Positions 1 to 12,350 of a stretch of DNA of 64,000 bases are shown one piece after another (within the stretch, counting starts at the first letter, position 1; every line of letters begins with the position of its first letter). The position numbers and the translations under genes are program-made. The stretch spans positions 17,084,501 through 17,148,500 of the forward strand of contig CM061090.1 of NCBI GenBank assembly GCA_030770545.1, given 5' to 3'. The notes under the pieces were generated by a model. The model ran no database searches. It was not told the DNA's origin and saw only the letters and a list, made by a program, of their open reading frames with translations. The stretch is from Macropodus opercularis. Its lineage: Eukaryota > Chordata > Actinopteri > Anabantiformes > Osphronemidae.

Positions 1-3000
1 ACAACTCATATTCACTTCCTGAATTCGAACGTCTCCATTTTCCATTTAGCTTTTCTGCCTTTCAGTCTCAGCAGCTCCACCGCTTCCTGAAATGGCTATT
101 GTAACAATAACATCAGCCACGATAATGATAATAGAGTAGAAGAAAATGCTTGCAATGCGACAAACACCGTCCTGCTGTGACAGTGTCGTCCATCTTCATA
201 ATGTCCACGCCCCCACCCACCAACTCTCGCTAAGCCAGACATGCCAGACACAGTGACAGGGCAGCGGACACGAGGTTTACTAAATACAATTCACCTGAAA
301 ATGTGAGAAGATATAGACACGTTTGTAAATCAGTGATCTGTCTTACTGTCTTAAATGAGTTAGCAAAGATGATGACATAGAAATGACCACTTAATGTGCG
401 TAGTTCGTTCACAGCATGTCGTCAGTCGCTCGGACATGAAATGTGAAAAGCATGAATAAGCCTTCAATGTGTGATATGATCTTAATGCCGTACTGCACTA
501 GTTCCAGTTGGACGACTTGTTATGACAAAAACACCCACTTCAGAGGGTGTTTATGGGTCACAGGTCCAGGGAGGGGGGATATGGGCGATGAAGTAAAATA
601 GTCTTTTAGCTTTTTAAATGTTAATGTGAAACAATAACAGCCTAATGGTAAACCACATATAATTGAATGCAGTCATATTAAACCACTGTTGAGAATATGA
701 TGACAAAGACTAAAGCACAATGCAGTTTCAGATTAGGCATAAGCGCAGCGTGTCCTTACTGAGGCTCCTTCCACTCAGCAGCAAGCAGCCAATATACGAC
801 ATCTTAATTTCGACTGCAAGAGCTTGAAAACACGCTGCACCGCATCTCACGATCGGCGATGTTTAGGAAATACGTCCCCCACAAAGAACATCGTCAACAT
901 CCAGTAATTAGCTTCATGTTAAGTAGTCCCGGGTCGTTTTGTGCAAACAACCTCCCAACTGTGTTCGGCCATAATAACCTTTCACCCTGAGCAGAATTTC
1001 AAATGTCTATGTGGCTCTTGTAGAGTTAGCAGGTGCATAATATGGAACAGAGAAGTCTGATTTCAAGTCAGATGTGTAAAAGATATCATATTTGCTTTTA
1101 AATGTCAGTATAGACAAAAGATATCTTAGCCTGCAGAAACATCTAAACAGTGGTTTCTAAGATTAATATTATCCTGACAGAAGGGGTAGGTTGACTGAAA
1201 CATAGCTTAAAAGGAGGAAGGGGTCAGCCAATGAGATTTAGCTTCTGGGGCTCCAGGGAAATCAGGTGGCAACGCATCTGACGTCTCCGGGGTCGGCGCC
1301 TGTTGCCCTGCGGAGTTCAAGGAGCGAGACCCTCCGTTGTGCCGGGGTCAAACAGCTCTGCACTCGTCCTCACTGAGGGCACGTGAGGAGAGGGGGAGAG
1401 AGGCAGCCCTGAAATTGCGCAGGGACCGGCAAGCAGCTTGCTTGTTCACCCTTCAACCTTGGAAACGCGCTGTGTTTGACAGTCCAAGCTTGGAATACGC
1501 CCAGCATCCAAAGCTGAAAGCAGGATAGACAAAACAGGAATAATAATAACTCCTAGACACTGCTGGGTGGACATGAATTTACAAACCAGAAAAGAACAGT
1601 GGAGATGACAAAGGGAGGCTTCTCACCACTCCAGATATGAGTCAGATTGTGTGTTTTTAAAGCGGTAAAATGTTGTAATGTATGAATATTGCGACTGAAG
1701 GGCTGCAGGGAGAGATAGACAGAGGGGGGAAAAGAGAAAAGATTGTGAAACTAAAAAAGAAAAGGCTATTAGTGTTGTCAGTTACTGCTGCAGGTTCATA
1801 TCACTCAGTATTCAAACCCACAGGTCTCCCTTGAACTGCTTTATTGAACAGTAGATTTTCAAACAGAAACCAGTGGAGAAGTGAGGTAGCCTAGCAACAT
1901 TGAAACCACACTGAATGAGTGCGTATGCCCACTGCGAAGGAGCCAGTCAGTTGAAATGACAGCGCAGAGCAACCCCAGAGAGAGTGGGATGTGCTGGCCA
2001 CCGTGGAAAATACAAATAGCTTGGATGTTGGTAGGGGCGTACTGTAGACGGACGTGTGCTGTTTGCAGATATGTAGCATTACGGCGGTTTTCTCACTTCT
2101 CAACTTCCAGGGTCACTCTAACACCAGCGCAGGTGACCCTGCGTTGTTTAGCCACTATGCAGTTTCCCTGTAGTGCTCGGAATAAATGGCCCCCAGAACG
2201 TAGCCGAGCAAATGTGGAGGTGCTGAGAGAAAAGAGGGGCGGTGATGTGAATGCCTCCGGGCTGTCAAAGTGAGGGGCTTTAGCTTGAACGATCCAGCTG
2301 AGCAAATCTATTGTGCAGGCCGAAGAAAGGAGAGTCTATTCTGTGGTCATGGTAATATGAAAATGTGCTCTTTTGATCAATAAGAGTCAATTTCGCACAA
2401 GGGCGGCAGGAAAGCTTTTCGGAATGACGTGACAATGGGAAACGTATCTTGTCCCTTCTCCGTCTGAGGGGATGTTTCTGCTCCCTTGCAGTTTCCCCGC
2501 AGCGGCTGTGCATGTATAAACAGGGGAGGAAGGACCGTAGCTAATTATCTCTATAGGTGACCATTTTATTGCACAGCATTCACAAGGGAGCTGTAAGATT
2601 ATTACTGTGAAACAGCTCAAACACAAGCAGGTTATAAATGAGCACAAAGAAGCTGAACATCAATCTGAGATTGAATCAGGCAATGACACTTCAACACCTC
2701 TTGACAAAATGGCCTCACTTAGAGGCAGTTATGGGCTAAAAATACAATCAGAGTCATTTCTGGCATTTTGACAGTGTTGATAGTTAACAGTTTTCCGGCT
2801 TTCACCGAGTCTGTGTGAATAATAAGGAAACTACTAGAAACCAGAAATGACAGCGTTCTCAGTACGATGGTGAACCACATCCATGCTAATTAACTGCAGT
2901 GTAACATTGTCAAGATGATTTAACTCGATGTAATGTTGGTTACAGAAGGTTGGAGGTGATGGGTACTTTATTAGCCGAATTAATATAGTGGCCATTTCTA

Positions 3001-6000
3001 ATTTCCAATCCCAAATTGCTTTTGATTAAATCACAGAGCTTAGGAGATCATTAAAACTACTTAATAATCAGATATGATCTTACATCATAATTGCCAAGTG
3101 TGTGGGACTTTTCAGAGTTACTGATGTCACCTCTACCCATAGTATAAAACAAACAAGGAAAGTACTTGATTAAACCTAAAAGAGTCCTGATCTAAACTCA
3201 CTCGAACCATCTGTTTGTCCTATTAAATGCACAAAGCTGACGGTAACGGTGGACTGCAGCCACGCGCGAGAGGTGCCTGGAGCCACCGCACGCTCACAGA
3301 GGCACCGAGAAGGAAGCACGTGGGAAGCGCGCTCGACCAAGACCATCAGCACAGCCATCGATGGCGTTGCTGTATGGTTTCAGCTTGATGCATAAATCCA
3401 TATGCCATAGTGCGCTGGGAGCTATGGCAGCAGTAATGGCTGCCTCTCAGACACCGCGCTCGCTCCAACAACTGGATCGATCGTTATTGTGTTTCGTGAC
3501 GCAGCGTATCACACAGGTGAAGCCATCGATAGCTGTGCTGTTTGCTGTACGTTTGCACGGATGGTTTTCTTCTCTGCTCACGCACTGAAAACGTTTATTC
3601 TTGACATTTTATTCCTGCGTAAATCCTTTCACATGCCCCCCCCCCCGCTATGCTACAATGTAGTTTTCTTCCAGTAGGACCCTGAATTCAGATTTACAGC
3701 ATTAAGTAAAGGCATCACATGTTCTATGCGCTGCCATGCATTCCAGTATAACTGGATAATGTTTACAGACCTAAATACGTATTTTAGATTTAGTTGCAGC
3801 TCGTGAAGCATTAACATCGTGTCCGTGTTCTTAATGCATAGTGTACATTATCCAGCCCTTCTGATCAAAGCGTCAGGTCGTAAACATACACATCATTTTT
3901 ATTCGCACCCACGTTTCTTTGTAGTAAAATGACTAATGGCTGCGTTTGTTGCTGCTTTGCTTTCATGAATGTCTCCTCTTAATGAACGGAGTGACTCCCT
4001 TTCATGTGTTGCTATCAAAGCCCGTCCTGCCCCTAATTGTTTGGATGTGCATTTAAAAAAATACGCATGTCTTTCTCATTGTATCTATGCTGCAGTGATT
4101 TAACCTACAGAGCGGCGATGGTTCTGCTGGAACAAGTGCATAATTATACATTTAAGTGTTCTACTTAATGTGCTCATTTTCAAGCTGTCAAGGTCATTCG
4201 CTCGAGTGCCATTAGCGAGGAGAGGGGCCCTATTTACCTGGGAACGTGGCAGCCGTTTAATGCCCACCACTCAAGAGGAGCATTGCCACGCTGCTGCGTC
4301 CACGGCAAGCAGGCGGCGAAATGCATTTATATCTCGCACGTACTGTGAGACATGTAGCATCGACGAAGTTGTGTAGCTAATGGTTTCTGTGCCATGTGGC
4401 CTCTGAATGTGAACAGCCTACATTTATCTGGCAATGAAGCGGTAACGTCTCCTGTGTGTCTCTGGAGGGGGGGGGGGGTTAAAGTGGTAGGGAGTGGGGC
4501 GGGGGGGTGCGCATAGCTGACACCGTGAACCCACGATGGCCTTTCTGCTGGGTCGTCATGGCAACGCCTAGCCCAGCCGCTAATGAGGCACAAGTGAGCT
4601 GTTAACGGAATACTGATTTAGGTCTGACATGCGCCCAGATTCATATCTGTCAGGAGGTGTGGAGGAAATATGCTCCCTAAGCATGTTTTAGAACGGCACA
4701 TGAAATGGGCTTGGTCTTCTACAGCGACGGCAGAACGTGCCAGATGGATCTTACTGTCAGGTCAACTCACTACGCTGCACGTAGGAAAAGTGGCCGTTGT
4801 AATATTTAAAACATGCCGTCTATCATTATTTGCTTATTGTTTGCAAGCATGTGTTAGTATGTTTTCATCCTGTTTTGTACACTGCCAGGAACATCAGACA
4901 CATGAAGCGACTGTAAAGTCCCCAATGTGCGCGTGCCCTTCACATGTTCCTGGACATTTGAATTATTTATTGAGATTCTGAGCACAATGGGTGGTAGGAG
5001 GGTGAGAAGAGCATCGCTGACTGGCAGAGTAATGACACCGCCTGGGCTCATCTCACAACGCTGCTCCCTGATTGGTGACCTAGCAGCAGAGGTTAGTGAA
5101 GCTTGGCGCTGTTTGGCCGTGAGAGTGGGGCCGTCTTTTGTCGCGCTACTTCACTGAATCCAAATTAACCAGCGGCTCCCAAACTGCTCTCGCTACTGCA
5201 GGCCTGCAAGTCGTGCTTTAGCTGATGACTGCATTAACTTGAAACGGGCTTTTCAGAGCGGTCACTTAGTCCGGAGATCACGCTTTAGTCAACCAAAACA
5301 AGAATATGCATGAAAACACAACACAAAAAGAAATTCTAGGAATATAAAGTTGAGTTTTGCTGCGACTGGCACCAAAGCCATGTACTAATAAGACCACATG
5401 GGGTATTCAGACCTTTCCTGTAGCGTCGGTTTAATAAACCAATCTCAAGTGTTACGAACCTTCATTTTGGAGCCTAATTAAAATTATACAGTTTAGGTGT
5501 AATTATATAATAGCAACGTTTGATTTAACAATGATGTAATGATGTAGTTAAGACTTCGGTTATTACAGCAAGACCCATGAACAATGATTCATTAACATCA
5601 CGGTTTATTCTACTGAAACTACAATGTGCATGTGATATAAAAACAACGTAGAGCTAATGAAATTTTACCGGTGTAGCGACTATGTGTAAATACAGATGTG
5701 TGTAACAAGGGGAAGGAACGAGAGACGCATCAGCAGTATCCACCTTCGAGACCAAGCAGACCACAGAGCTGCTGGGAGACAAGGTGGGACGCTTGGACGA
5801 AAAAAGGCCTAATGTGATGCAGTGATGATGGTCAAGAGCAGCCCTGCGGAGTTGAAAACCATGTCTCGTGGTGAATTGGGCTTGTTAGATGTTGACAGGT
5901 CCTTTCATTCTACCAACTTCCCTAAACATCTCAACCTCATAAATCCAAGGTGTCGTTTTTACTGACTATACTAACTTCTCGGGTCAAAATGATCGAGTCC

Positions 6001-7214
6001 TTTATTTACTCTCAGTGATTCCTCACAGAACAAAGTAGATTTCTCATTACAAATCCATCGTAGAGGTTTTGGGGGAGCTGAGCCTGCAAGAACAGTTTCA
6101 GAGACTATTGTCGCTGTTATATTGATAAAACATAAGTCACTATTGCCTGTTGATGTCCCAGCAGGACTCTGGTGAATGCAGTTCACTTGGCTGTGTGTTT
6201 CCTGCGTAGGGTTTTCTGTATAGTTGTGTGTGGGTTCGGTAGGGTGGCGTGCCCCTGGGGAGAGTAATCGCGGTGATCGGTGTTCACCGTCTGTCCGTGA
6301 TCTTGTTGACAGACGACAGCTCTGACGCAGACGTCTCTAATCCTGCTCATTTTCCAACCAGGATGTTGTCTATGTCAGAACGTCCTCGTTGTTCGAGCGC
6401 TGACACTTCTGCAGACCTGCGCTATGCGAACAGACTTTGACAGTGAAGACCCCACTGAATCTGGATCTCGGTTCATAGTTCATTATCTCAACATCCAGGC
6501 CTCGACGCATGGCAAGAACCTCACCAGGCGCAGAATGACAGTCTTCATTAAGAGCTTGCTTTTCAGGCTTTTGACACCACGGACATGTTTCTGTCATCGA
6601 GTGTTCAAGTTGTCGCCTCAGTGCACAGGCTAGTGTGTTTTCTGCACAGGCTGTCATGCCACAATTCCTTTACACGCCGTTCACATATGTGCAAACATGT
6701 TTATACGCTAACATTTGCAGGCAGATTCTGTGCATGAAAAGCAGATATGACGTCGCTTCAGTGGAGATCAGCTTTCTAACGTCTGCAAATGTACAAAGAA
6801 AGCACTGGAGGCACTGGAGAAAATATATATATTTAGTTTACTTGAAGAAATAGCACAAGCCAAACGGTGCCACTATTGTAAGGTTTGAGTTTCCCTTTGG
6901 GCTTGGCTACAGTTTTTCTACCATGAAGCCCCACGGCCTAAAAGTACAGTCCACAAACATACATGGACATACACGCATCCACATCTAGCGCACATCCCAC
7001 CACCCCCGCCCCCCTTTATCTGCGGGGCGTTTCAACACCAGAGTAGAGTTGTCTAAATGATAATTGCTTGTGAAAGGTTGATTTGTGGCTGTATCAGAGG
7101 GGCTAACTCTCCTCTCAGTGTTGAGCAAGATTAGCCATGGATCTTCAGGATTTATCACTCGAGGCGTGCGGATTAACGCCGCAGTGAAGTTTAAAGCAGA
7201 ATCAGCGGTGACCA

Positions 7215-7330
7215 CGTCGTTTTTAAGAAATAAGAGGAGCTTATATCAGCTCAAGCCATTATCGGAAGATGAAAAGGGAGCTAATCAGCTTCTTTTAATG
7301 CTAATTATTCCTAATGAGGATTAATTGTGT
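7215..7330. promoter_or_regulatory. Candidate conserved non-coding element (homeodomain-motif cluster)
   Basis: This short block is dense in TAAT-type homeodomain cores: CTAATCAGC, GCTAATTATTCC, CTAATGAGG and GATTAATTG follow one another within about 50 bases. Such clusters are typical of developmental enhancers in vertebrate gene deserts. There is no open frame or RNA-gene signature. The call is inferred from composition only, since no alignment was available. Confidence 0.3.
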
Positions 7331-7609
7331 GTGTGTGTAAATTTTCTTTTAATAGTCACAAAAAGTATTTTACATTTTTGGATTGTGTGTTTTTAAACTC
7401 TCGAACTAAACGTACTGCATCTCTATCTAGTCACTAAAAGTGCACTTTTGTAGTTGGTGCTGGATGTAATTAAATCACAACTCCATCTGCTAGTCTGTCT
7501 GTCAATGGACATCACACCTTAGTGATTCACGGAGAAAATGAAATGAGCCCGACTAAATGAGATGTGTACGTTACAGGCATGTCTGAGTTCTTTGAGGCCC
7601 ACTCTCTCT

Positions 7610-7940
7610 CCCACAATGCAGACTAAATGTATGCATAATAGGTTTAGCTGGCTGGATAGGCTGCTATTACCGGTTTATCTGTGATGGAAGGTGCGTTTTA
7701 TGGCATTAGAGGAGGCCAGACAAAGCATGAGTCATAACCCAGCTATCAGTAAATAAGATTCCTGACGTTTTAAGCCTTAAAGGGAGCATGTGTTTAATAT
7801 CATCCATCATTAATCATTTAGAGGAAGTCTGCATTGGTGGTGCCTCTCTGCTCTCAATGCAGAAAGAAGTGGATTTCCACCAAGGTTAAGAAGCCATTTT
7901 CTCTCCACTGCCAGTGTTATTGAATTTACATATTTTAATC
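7610..7940. promoter_or_regulatory. Candidate conserved non-coding element
   Basis: A repeat-free, moderately AT-rich block with several transcription-factor-like words: GCATAATAGG, TATTACCGG, a GATA-like TTATCTGTG, TGAGTCATAACCC and CATTAATCATTTAG. The texture resembles deeply conserved fish-mammal enhancers. No coding potential was seen. Inference only. Confidence 0.25.
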
Positions 7941-8040
7941 ATGTTTGCTTGTGTTATTGCCTTGGACTGAAAACAGAAATGTGCCTGTTTCCTGTTCTTC
8001 CCCCTGAAAATCCGCTTTATTGACACGACAGAAATGTTGG

Positions 8041-8081
8041 TTGGGAGTCGAACCGATGCACCAGATCAGCCACTTGGTGTT
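8041..8081 (-). repeat. Degenerate tRNA-like (SINE-type) Pol III promoter remnant
   Basis: Read on the minus strand, the block carries a perfect Pol III B-box word, GGTTCGACTCC, preceded by an A-box-like TGGCTGATCTGG. The two boxes are only about 6 bases apart, whereas an intact tRNA or SINE head has about 30 or more bases between them. It can therefore only be a collapsed remnant, or chance. No intact tRNA cloverleaf can be folded. Poly-A lies at 8086-8099 on the plus strand, on the wrong side to be a SINE tail for this orientation. Confidence 0.2.
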
Positions 8082-9584
8082 TGGAAAGAAAAAAAAAAAT
8101 TATATACATATATATAAATAAAACCTAGATGCTGCGCTGCAACAAGTGTAAGTGAGCATCATGTGTGTATCACAGCTGCAGCTTAAAGCCAAACTGTGAT
8201 AAATTGGAGGAGAGAATGAGGTTGTCACTGAGCCAGGGGGTCCATTTTGCAGATTTGGGTTGTGCTATATTGTCTGTCACAGGGTCAGCAAAACATATAG
8301 CAATGCTCATGCCATGAAATTAAGCAATAAGGCCAATGTGAGGTGTAAATAACTAGCTCTGCTGATAACTGCAGAGCGACGGCAGCAAGTGTCCTGCCAA
8401 TACCAAGTGAACATAGCTATTATTACAGGGAATGATCTGTCAATATGAGACCATCTCACGACTTCCGTGAGTCCAGATGACTACGCTGTGCTGGTCACAT
8501 CCCGGTGATAACTAAACTCTAATTGACAGGGCCTGCTCTGTCTCCGGGGGCACACGAGGACTGACAGAGCTAGAATGGAGATTAAGGAAGGAAGTGGACG
8601 GAAGGCGAGGGAAGGGGATGAGGTGCATTAGGGGACAGGGGTTGGGGGACGAAGGATCACTGATCAACCTGCAACGTCACTTTCTCGGCTCGCCGTGCCT
8701 GCCGGCCCCCAACAGAAATCCATCCGAGAGCCTCCTGGCGCCAACAGAGTGCTAAAACCCAATCAAACAGGCTGGAAGGAAAAAGCGGAGACGCCCGGGC
8801 CCAGCCGCCTTCCACTTGTGTGAGCAATTCACCTCTGACTGACCCGTTCAGGCATCTTAAATAAGCCGTGCACACTCTGGGAGCTGAACCGTGTGTCTGC
8901 GTACGCTGGAGAGTGCTTTCTGAAATCAGAGAGGACTCTACGCGTGTCCTCTTCAAGGTCAAATGACTATAGCGCTGAATTTACCGTACAGATATGTCTT
9001 CATTAATGACAGTTGTTTATACTTTATGTCAGTCACTTTGACTGTAACCGTCTATTGAGATCAATTAACAGGACCAATAAAAATATATTAACTCGTGAAA
9101 TATAGCAGATTAGCTTCTGTAAAACTTTGAGCAGTACGACAAGAGCAAAGCCAATGTTGCTACTTTAATCCCCTCTGGAAAGGTCAACGTAGGCGCATTG
9201 ATCAAGAGTTGTGCTCTTGTGACAGGGTTGGAAATGGTGAGAAAAGCACTTAGGCAGATTAAAAGAACAATGTTGTATTTATAGCCCTCAGTAGCTCATT
9301 ATCCACAATGTTTAACAGATCATTGACAAGCTGTTGATTAAAAAAAAAGCCTTCAGGTTGATTTTTCAATTAATGATGAAACAATTGATTTATCCTCTAA
9401 TCTCAACATCTACTGTAGCATCTCAGAGCATCAGTTGTATTTTATAAATCAGCAGTGCAAGAAGCTGCTCGGGTTTAAAGTTGAGCTCGACCACAGATCA
9501 GTCAAAGTTAGCTGGTGAACGCGCAATCAAACAGCGTCTGTCAGGACGGCGTTGGACGCCGTTCACTGGCGCCGCTTTGCTTTG

Positions 9585-9850
9585 GTTTTCCTAACTCCCC
9601 TTGAAATGTTTTGGTGAGAATGTAATTAGCTCGCGCTGGGCAGGCAGAGTCTCTTCTGAGATGGGCTCCACAGGCATCGGGTTGTTCCTTTTCTCCTGCG
9701 CACAGAACTGACTCTGACAAAATGGTAATTAATATTTCTCCTCCATTGTTGAAGATGAGTCGAGACGCAGGAGCACCGGCGCCAGGAACCGGTGGAGGCC
9801 ACTGCCAGACTGGCCGTCTTGCCATGGTTTTATTTTTGCGGAGAGAAAGT
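9585..9850. promoter_or_regulatory. Candidate conserved non-coding element
   Basis: The block has TAAT cores (GTAATTAGCTCG, GGTAATTAATATTT) and an ATTGTTG SOX-like word set in repeat-free sequence just upstream of the MRH exon. A 94-codon minus-strand frame crosses it but has no recognisable domain and is probably accidental. Inference from texture only. Confidence 0.25.
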
Positions 9851-10030
9851 GTTTATCAATTAGCCAGGCTGGTGGTGTTTTAAGGAAATTCTATTTTGTG
9901 TGTTTAGTCCGTCCACAGCTTAGGATGAACTTGGACTGACTGATTCATGAAAACGTCATTTCTACAGTCACAAAAATAAAACTAAATAAACAAATAAAAA
10001 TAACCATTGATTTCTTTCTTGTTTTTCCAG

Positions 10031-10130
10031 GAGGTGGGGGATGTGGGCAGGAACAGCAACCAACCAATACAGTCAGATGGTGTATGAGAATGGAGAGCCC
10101 TGCTGGCAAGGAGGCTCACGCAGCACCACA
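10031..10130 (+). CDS. PRKCSH-like (glucosidase II beta-type) penultimate exon, MRH domain part 1
   Basis: The exon is bounded by a TTTTTCCAG acceptor and a GTAAGT donor. After one base completing a split codon it reads 33 codons: RWGMWAGTATNQ, then YSQMVYENGEPCWQGG and SRSTT. The W-G-x-W-x-G start, the Y-S-x-M-x-Y-E-x-G segment and C-W-Q-G followed by R-S-T-T match the MRH domain of the glucosidase II beta subunit. That protein binds mannose on N-glycans and holds the catalytic alpha subunit in the ER during glucose trimming. The exon ends in phase 0 and joins 12213 in frame. GNPTG and OS9 also carry MRH domains, but GNPTG lacks the C-W-Q-G and S-T-T-V pattern. An ATG inside the exon is not the gene's start. 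Upstream exons are outside the window or unrecognised. Confidence 0.85.
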
Positions 10131-12212
10131 GTAAGTACTACAGTACATGCATTTCCCAGAAAATACAAGTACATGTATGTGATACACTTAATGAAATTGT
10201 TGTTAAGATGTTTAAGACTTGAAAGGTAACAGAGAGTCAAGACAAGACAAAATAAGCTCGTAGTTTAGCTTCAGATACCTTCACGTTGATAAAACATCTG
10301 CTCTGTATGAAGGGTTCGGTTCAGAGTTGGACAATGAGTCAAAGATGTTCAGTCCAAGGTCCTGCTCAGCAGCCTGGCAAAAAAGATGTTTTGTCTGCAG
10401 CCAAGTGATGGAAGCTGACTCCCTTCCTTGCGTCTGTCAGTCGTTAATGTTGCTTTGGCTGCATTCTCATGCAGAGCTCTCTTGTTCTATGCTCCATTTC
10501 CCCCACTCTTCCCTCCTCCCGTCACTTTTATGAGATCCATTTACATTTTTTGTGTGAGAATTTGCTCAATTAAAAATGCTGCACATTTAATCATCTCATT
10601 TTCTTTGTGTGGCCCCCACTCTTCACATCAGAGCCCAATAAATGTCGTCTGCAGATGTATGTACTCATGCCATCCTGGGCCCCTTTTGAAAAGGCTAAAT
10701 TGAATTCCTTTGATACGACCCCTAACTGTGTGCAGTCAGCATAAATGAAGTCTCGTCAGAAGTCGACGCTCATTATATTTGAAATGCCGAACGTCGTCTT
10801 CGGGTAGTTCGGGCTCTCGCTCTCTCTCCCTCTGCTTGGAAACACACTTCTCCCTTTTGAGTAGCGGACCAGTGATCTACTGTTTCACTGGTCTCAAGGT
10901 GATCCAAACTCGAGCTGTGTTTGAGTTACTCCACGTGTTAGATGATGACTGTTGCATGTTGCTGTTACCAAATGTCTACATCAGTGTAAGTAATCAGTTC
11001 TGCTGATGTGTGATGAGATAAAAATGGAAATTCATATTTAGTGGATGATTTCCATGTAAGACAATGATTTTAAAAAATCATTTTAATTATTTTGATCTGC
11101 CACAACACTGTTGAAACTAAAACAAACAAAATAATAATAACCAGGTAAGTTTTTAGGATTTTAGCTGAAAATGAAAATAAACAGACTATCATTTCAAAGA
11201 AACATACATTCAAGAAAATGTATTTTATTTGATTCTGTGTTACACGTATAATAATCAGTTTTATACATTAGTGGATCAAGGCTAAAACTGTTAATTTTGC
11301 TGGAACCACTGTACAAACACACACAGACACTCAAGGCTGTCAGTCACCGCAGAATAAGCCCAGCCTACACATTTTCTCAAACACTTGTTCAGTGGAAATT
11401 CAAAAGTAGCAGGCAGACGACTTTACGCTGTTAATAATGAGTGTAGCAGATAAAGGGACACCTGTGAGTTAAAACCAAACCACCAATAATGAAGCGCACG
11501 TACATACGAAAACACTTTCTCTCACCAGGCTGCAGACACCCACTTAATGTATCTGTGCAACAAGACACTAAGTGACACAACAAAAGACTGTTTTTAATCC
11601 AAGTACAGGACAAAACCAAATCACCAGCTGTACCGGCCTCAATAATACCTGTCAAGCTCCCGTCGCTCTAACTCTCCAGGTGCTTTTGTTTGCCAGAGGG
11701 ATTGTCTCTTGAAGGTGCCATGTGATGTGAGGCGTTGCTATGGAAACCCCCTAGAAGTAAAAGAAGTTGTTTTTGCTTTTTCCACTCTCTTGCAGAGGGC
11801 GTCAAAGTCACCTATTAAAGTCATGACAGTGGTAATCACATCCCCCACCCCACCCGCCCGTCCTGTTCACACATGAGGATGACGGCAGCGCTGTCCCATA
11901 ATGCAACGGCGTCCTGCAGTCAAAGCAACACTTTCTTACACACTCCCATTGCAAATTGGGTAGTGAGGAAAGTGTCTGTTCGCAGTGCAGTGAGTTTACG
12001 TGATGGAGGCCTGGATATGTGCGATGCTTCAGCTCCACTCGTGCCGTAGCTTTGCATAATTGTATCATTTGTCGTGAGTCCCCACCACCCGTGCAGGACA
12101 GCGTCCTCCATCACCCTCCTCAGTGAGGTAGAACTGCCGTGGCTCTTGACTCAGACTAACGACGGCTCCCCCCTCGCGCCACCTTAACTTTTCTGTCTTT
12201 GTGCGTTTCTAG
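10131..12212 (+). other. Intron of the PRKCSH-like gene
   Basis: This is a 2.08-kb intron with a GTAAGT donor and a TTTCTAG acceptor. It interrupts the MRH domain between S-T-T and V-T-L, in phase 0. I see no RNA gene or mobile element in it. Short frames at 10327-11006 and 11431-12114 have no family signature. A lone right half of an RE1-like motif (GGACAGCG) occurs near 12098 without the left half. Confidence 0.75.
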
Positions 12213-12350
12213 GTCACACTGACATGCGGAACAGAGACAGCCCTGCGATCGGCGAAGGAGCCCAGCAAATGCCAGTACATCATGGACTTTCAGACTCCTG
12301 TGGCCTGTCAGCCGGTGCTAAAGCAGCGGGGCATCCACAGTGAACTGTGA
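12213..12350 (+). CDS. PRKCSH-like (glucosidase II beta-type) terminal exon, MRH domain part 2, C-terminal HSEL
   Basis: The exon follows a pyrimidine-rich TTTCTAG acceptor and reads 45 codons before TGA. It opens with VTLTCGTETALRS, then AKEPSKCQYIMDFQTPVACQ, and closes in HSEL. The L-x-C-G, E-P-S-x-C-x-Y and T-P-x-A-C motifs are the MRH C-terminal hallmarks; the Glu and Tyr of E-P-S-K-C-Q-Y correspond to mannose-contacting residues in the MRH family. With the previous exon, four of the six MRH cysteines are visible. The chain stops 11 residues after the last Cys, and H-S-E-L resembles the H-D-E-L/K-D-E-L retrieval signal, so an ER-lumenal location is inferred. The usual longer acidic tail of PRKCSH is absent, which suggests a divergent paralogue, although the orthodox prkcsh gene cannot be ruled out from the C-terminus alone. 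Confidence 0.85.
   Translation, partial: VTLTCGTETALRSAKEPSKCQYIMDFQTPVACQPVLKQRGIHSEL

Larger units (their letters stand above)
1..10030. other. Non-coding stretch, probably a large intron of the PRKCSH-like gene
   Basis: I recognise no protein-coding exon here. The short open frames on both strands overlap each other, lack splice context and show no family motif. Because the exon at 10031 begins in the middle of an MRH domain, earlier exons must lie upstream, and most or all of this 10 kb is then likely intronic. I looked for the N-terminal part of the MRH domain (the Cys-Pro-Phe region) and did not find it, but small exons could have been missed. Islands near 7215-7330, 7610-7940 and 9585-9850 look like conserved non-coding elements and are listed separately. 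A G-run lies at 4467-4478. Confidence 0.5.

Noticed and set aside
11884..11902. Possible second RE1 site (CAGCGCTGTCC)
   Set aside because: Only the right half-site is present; the expected TGGTGCTGA half does not follow at the canonical spacing.
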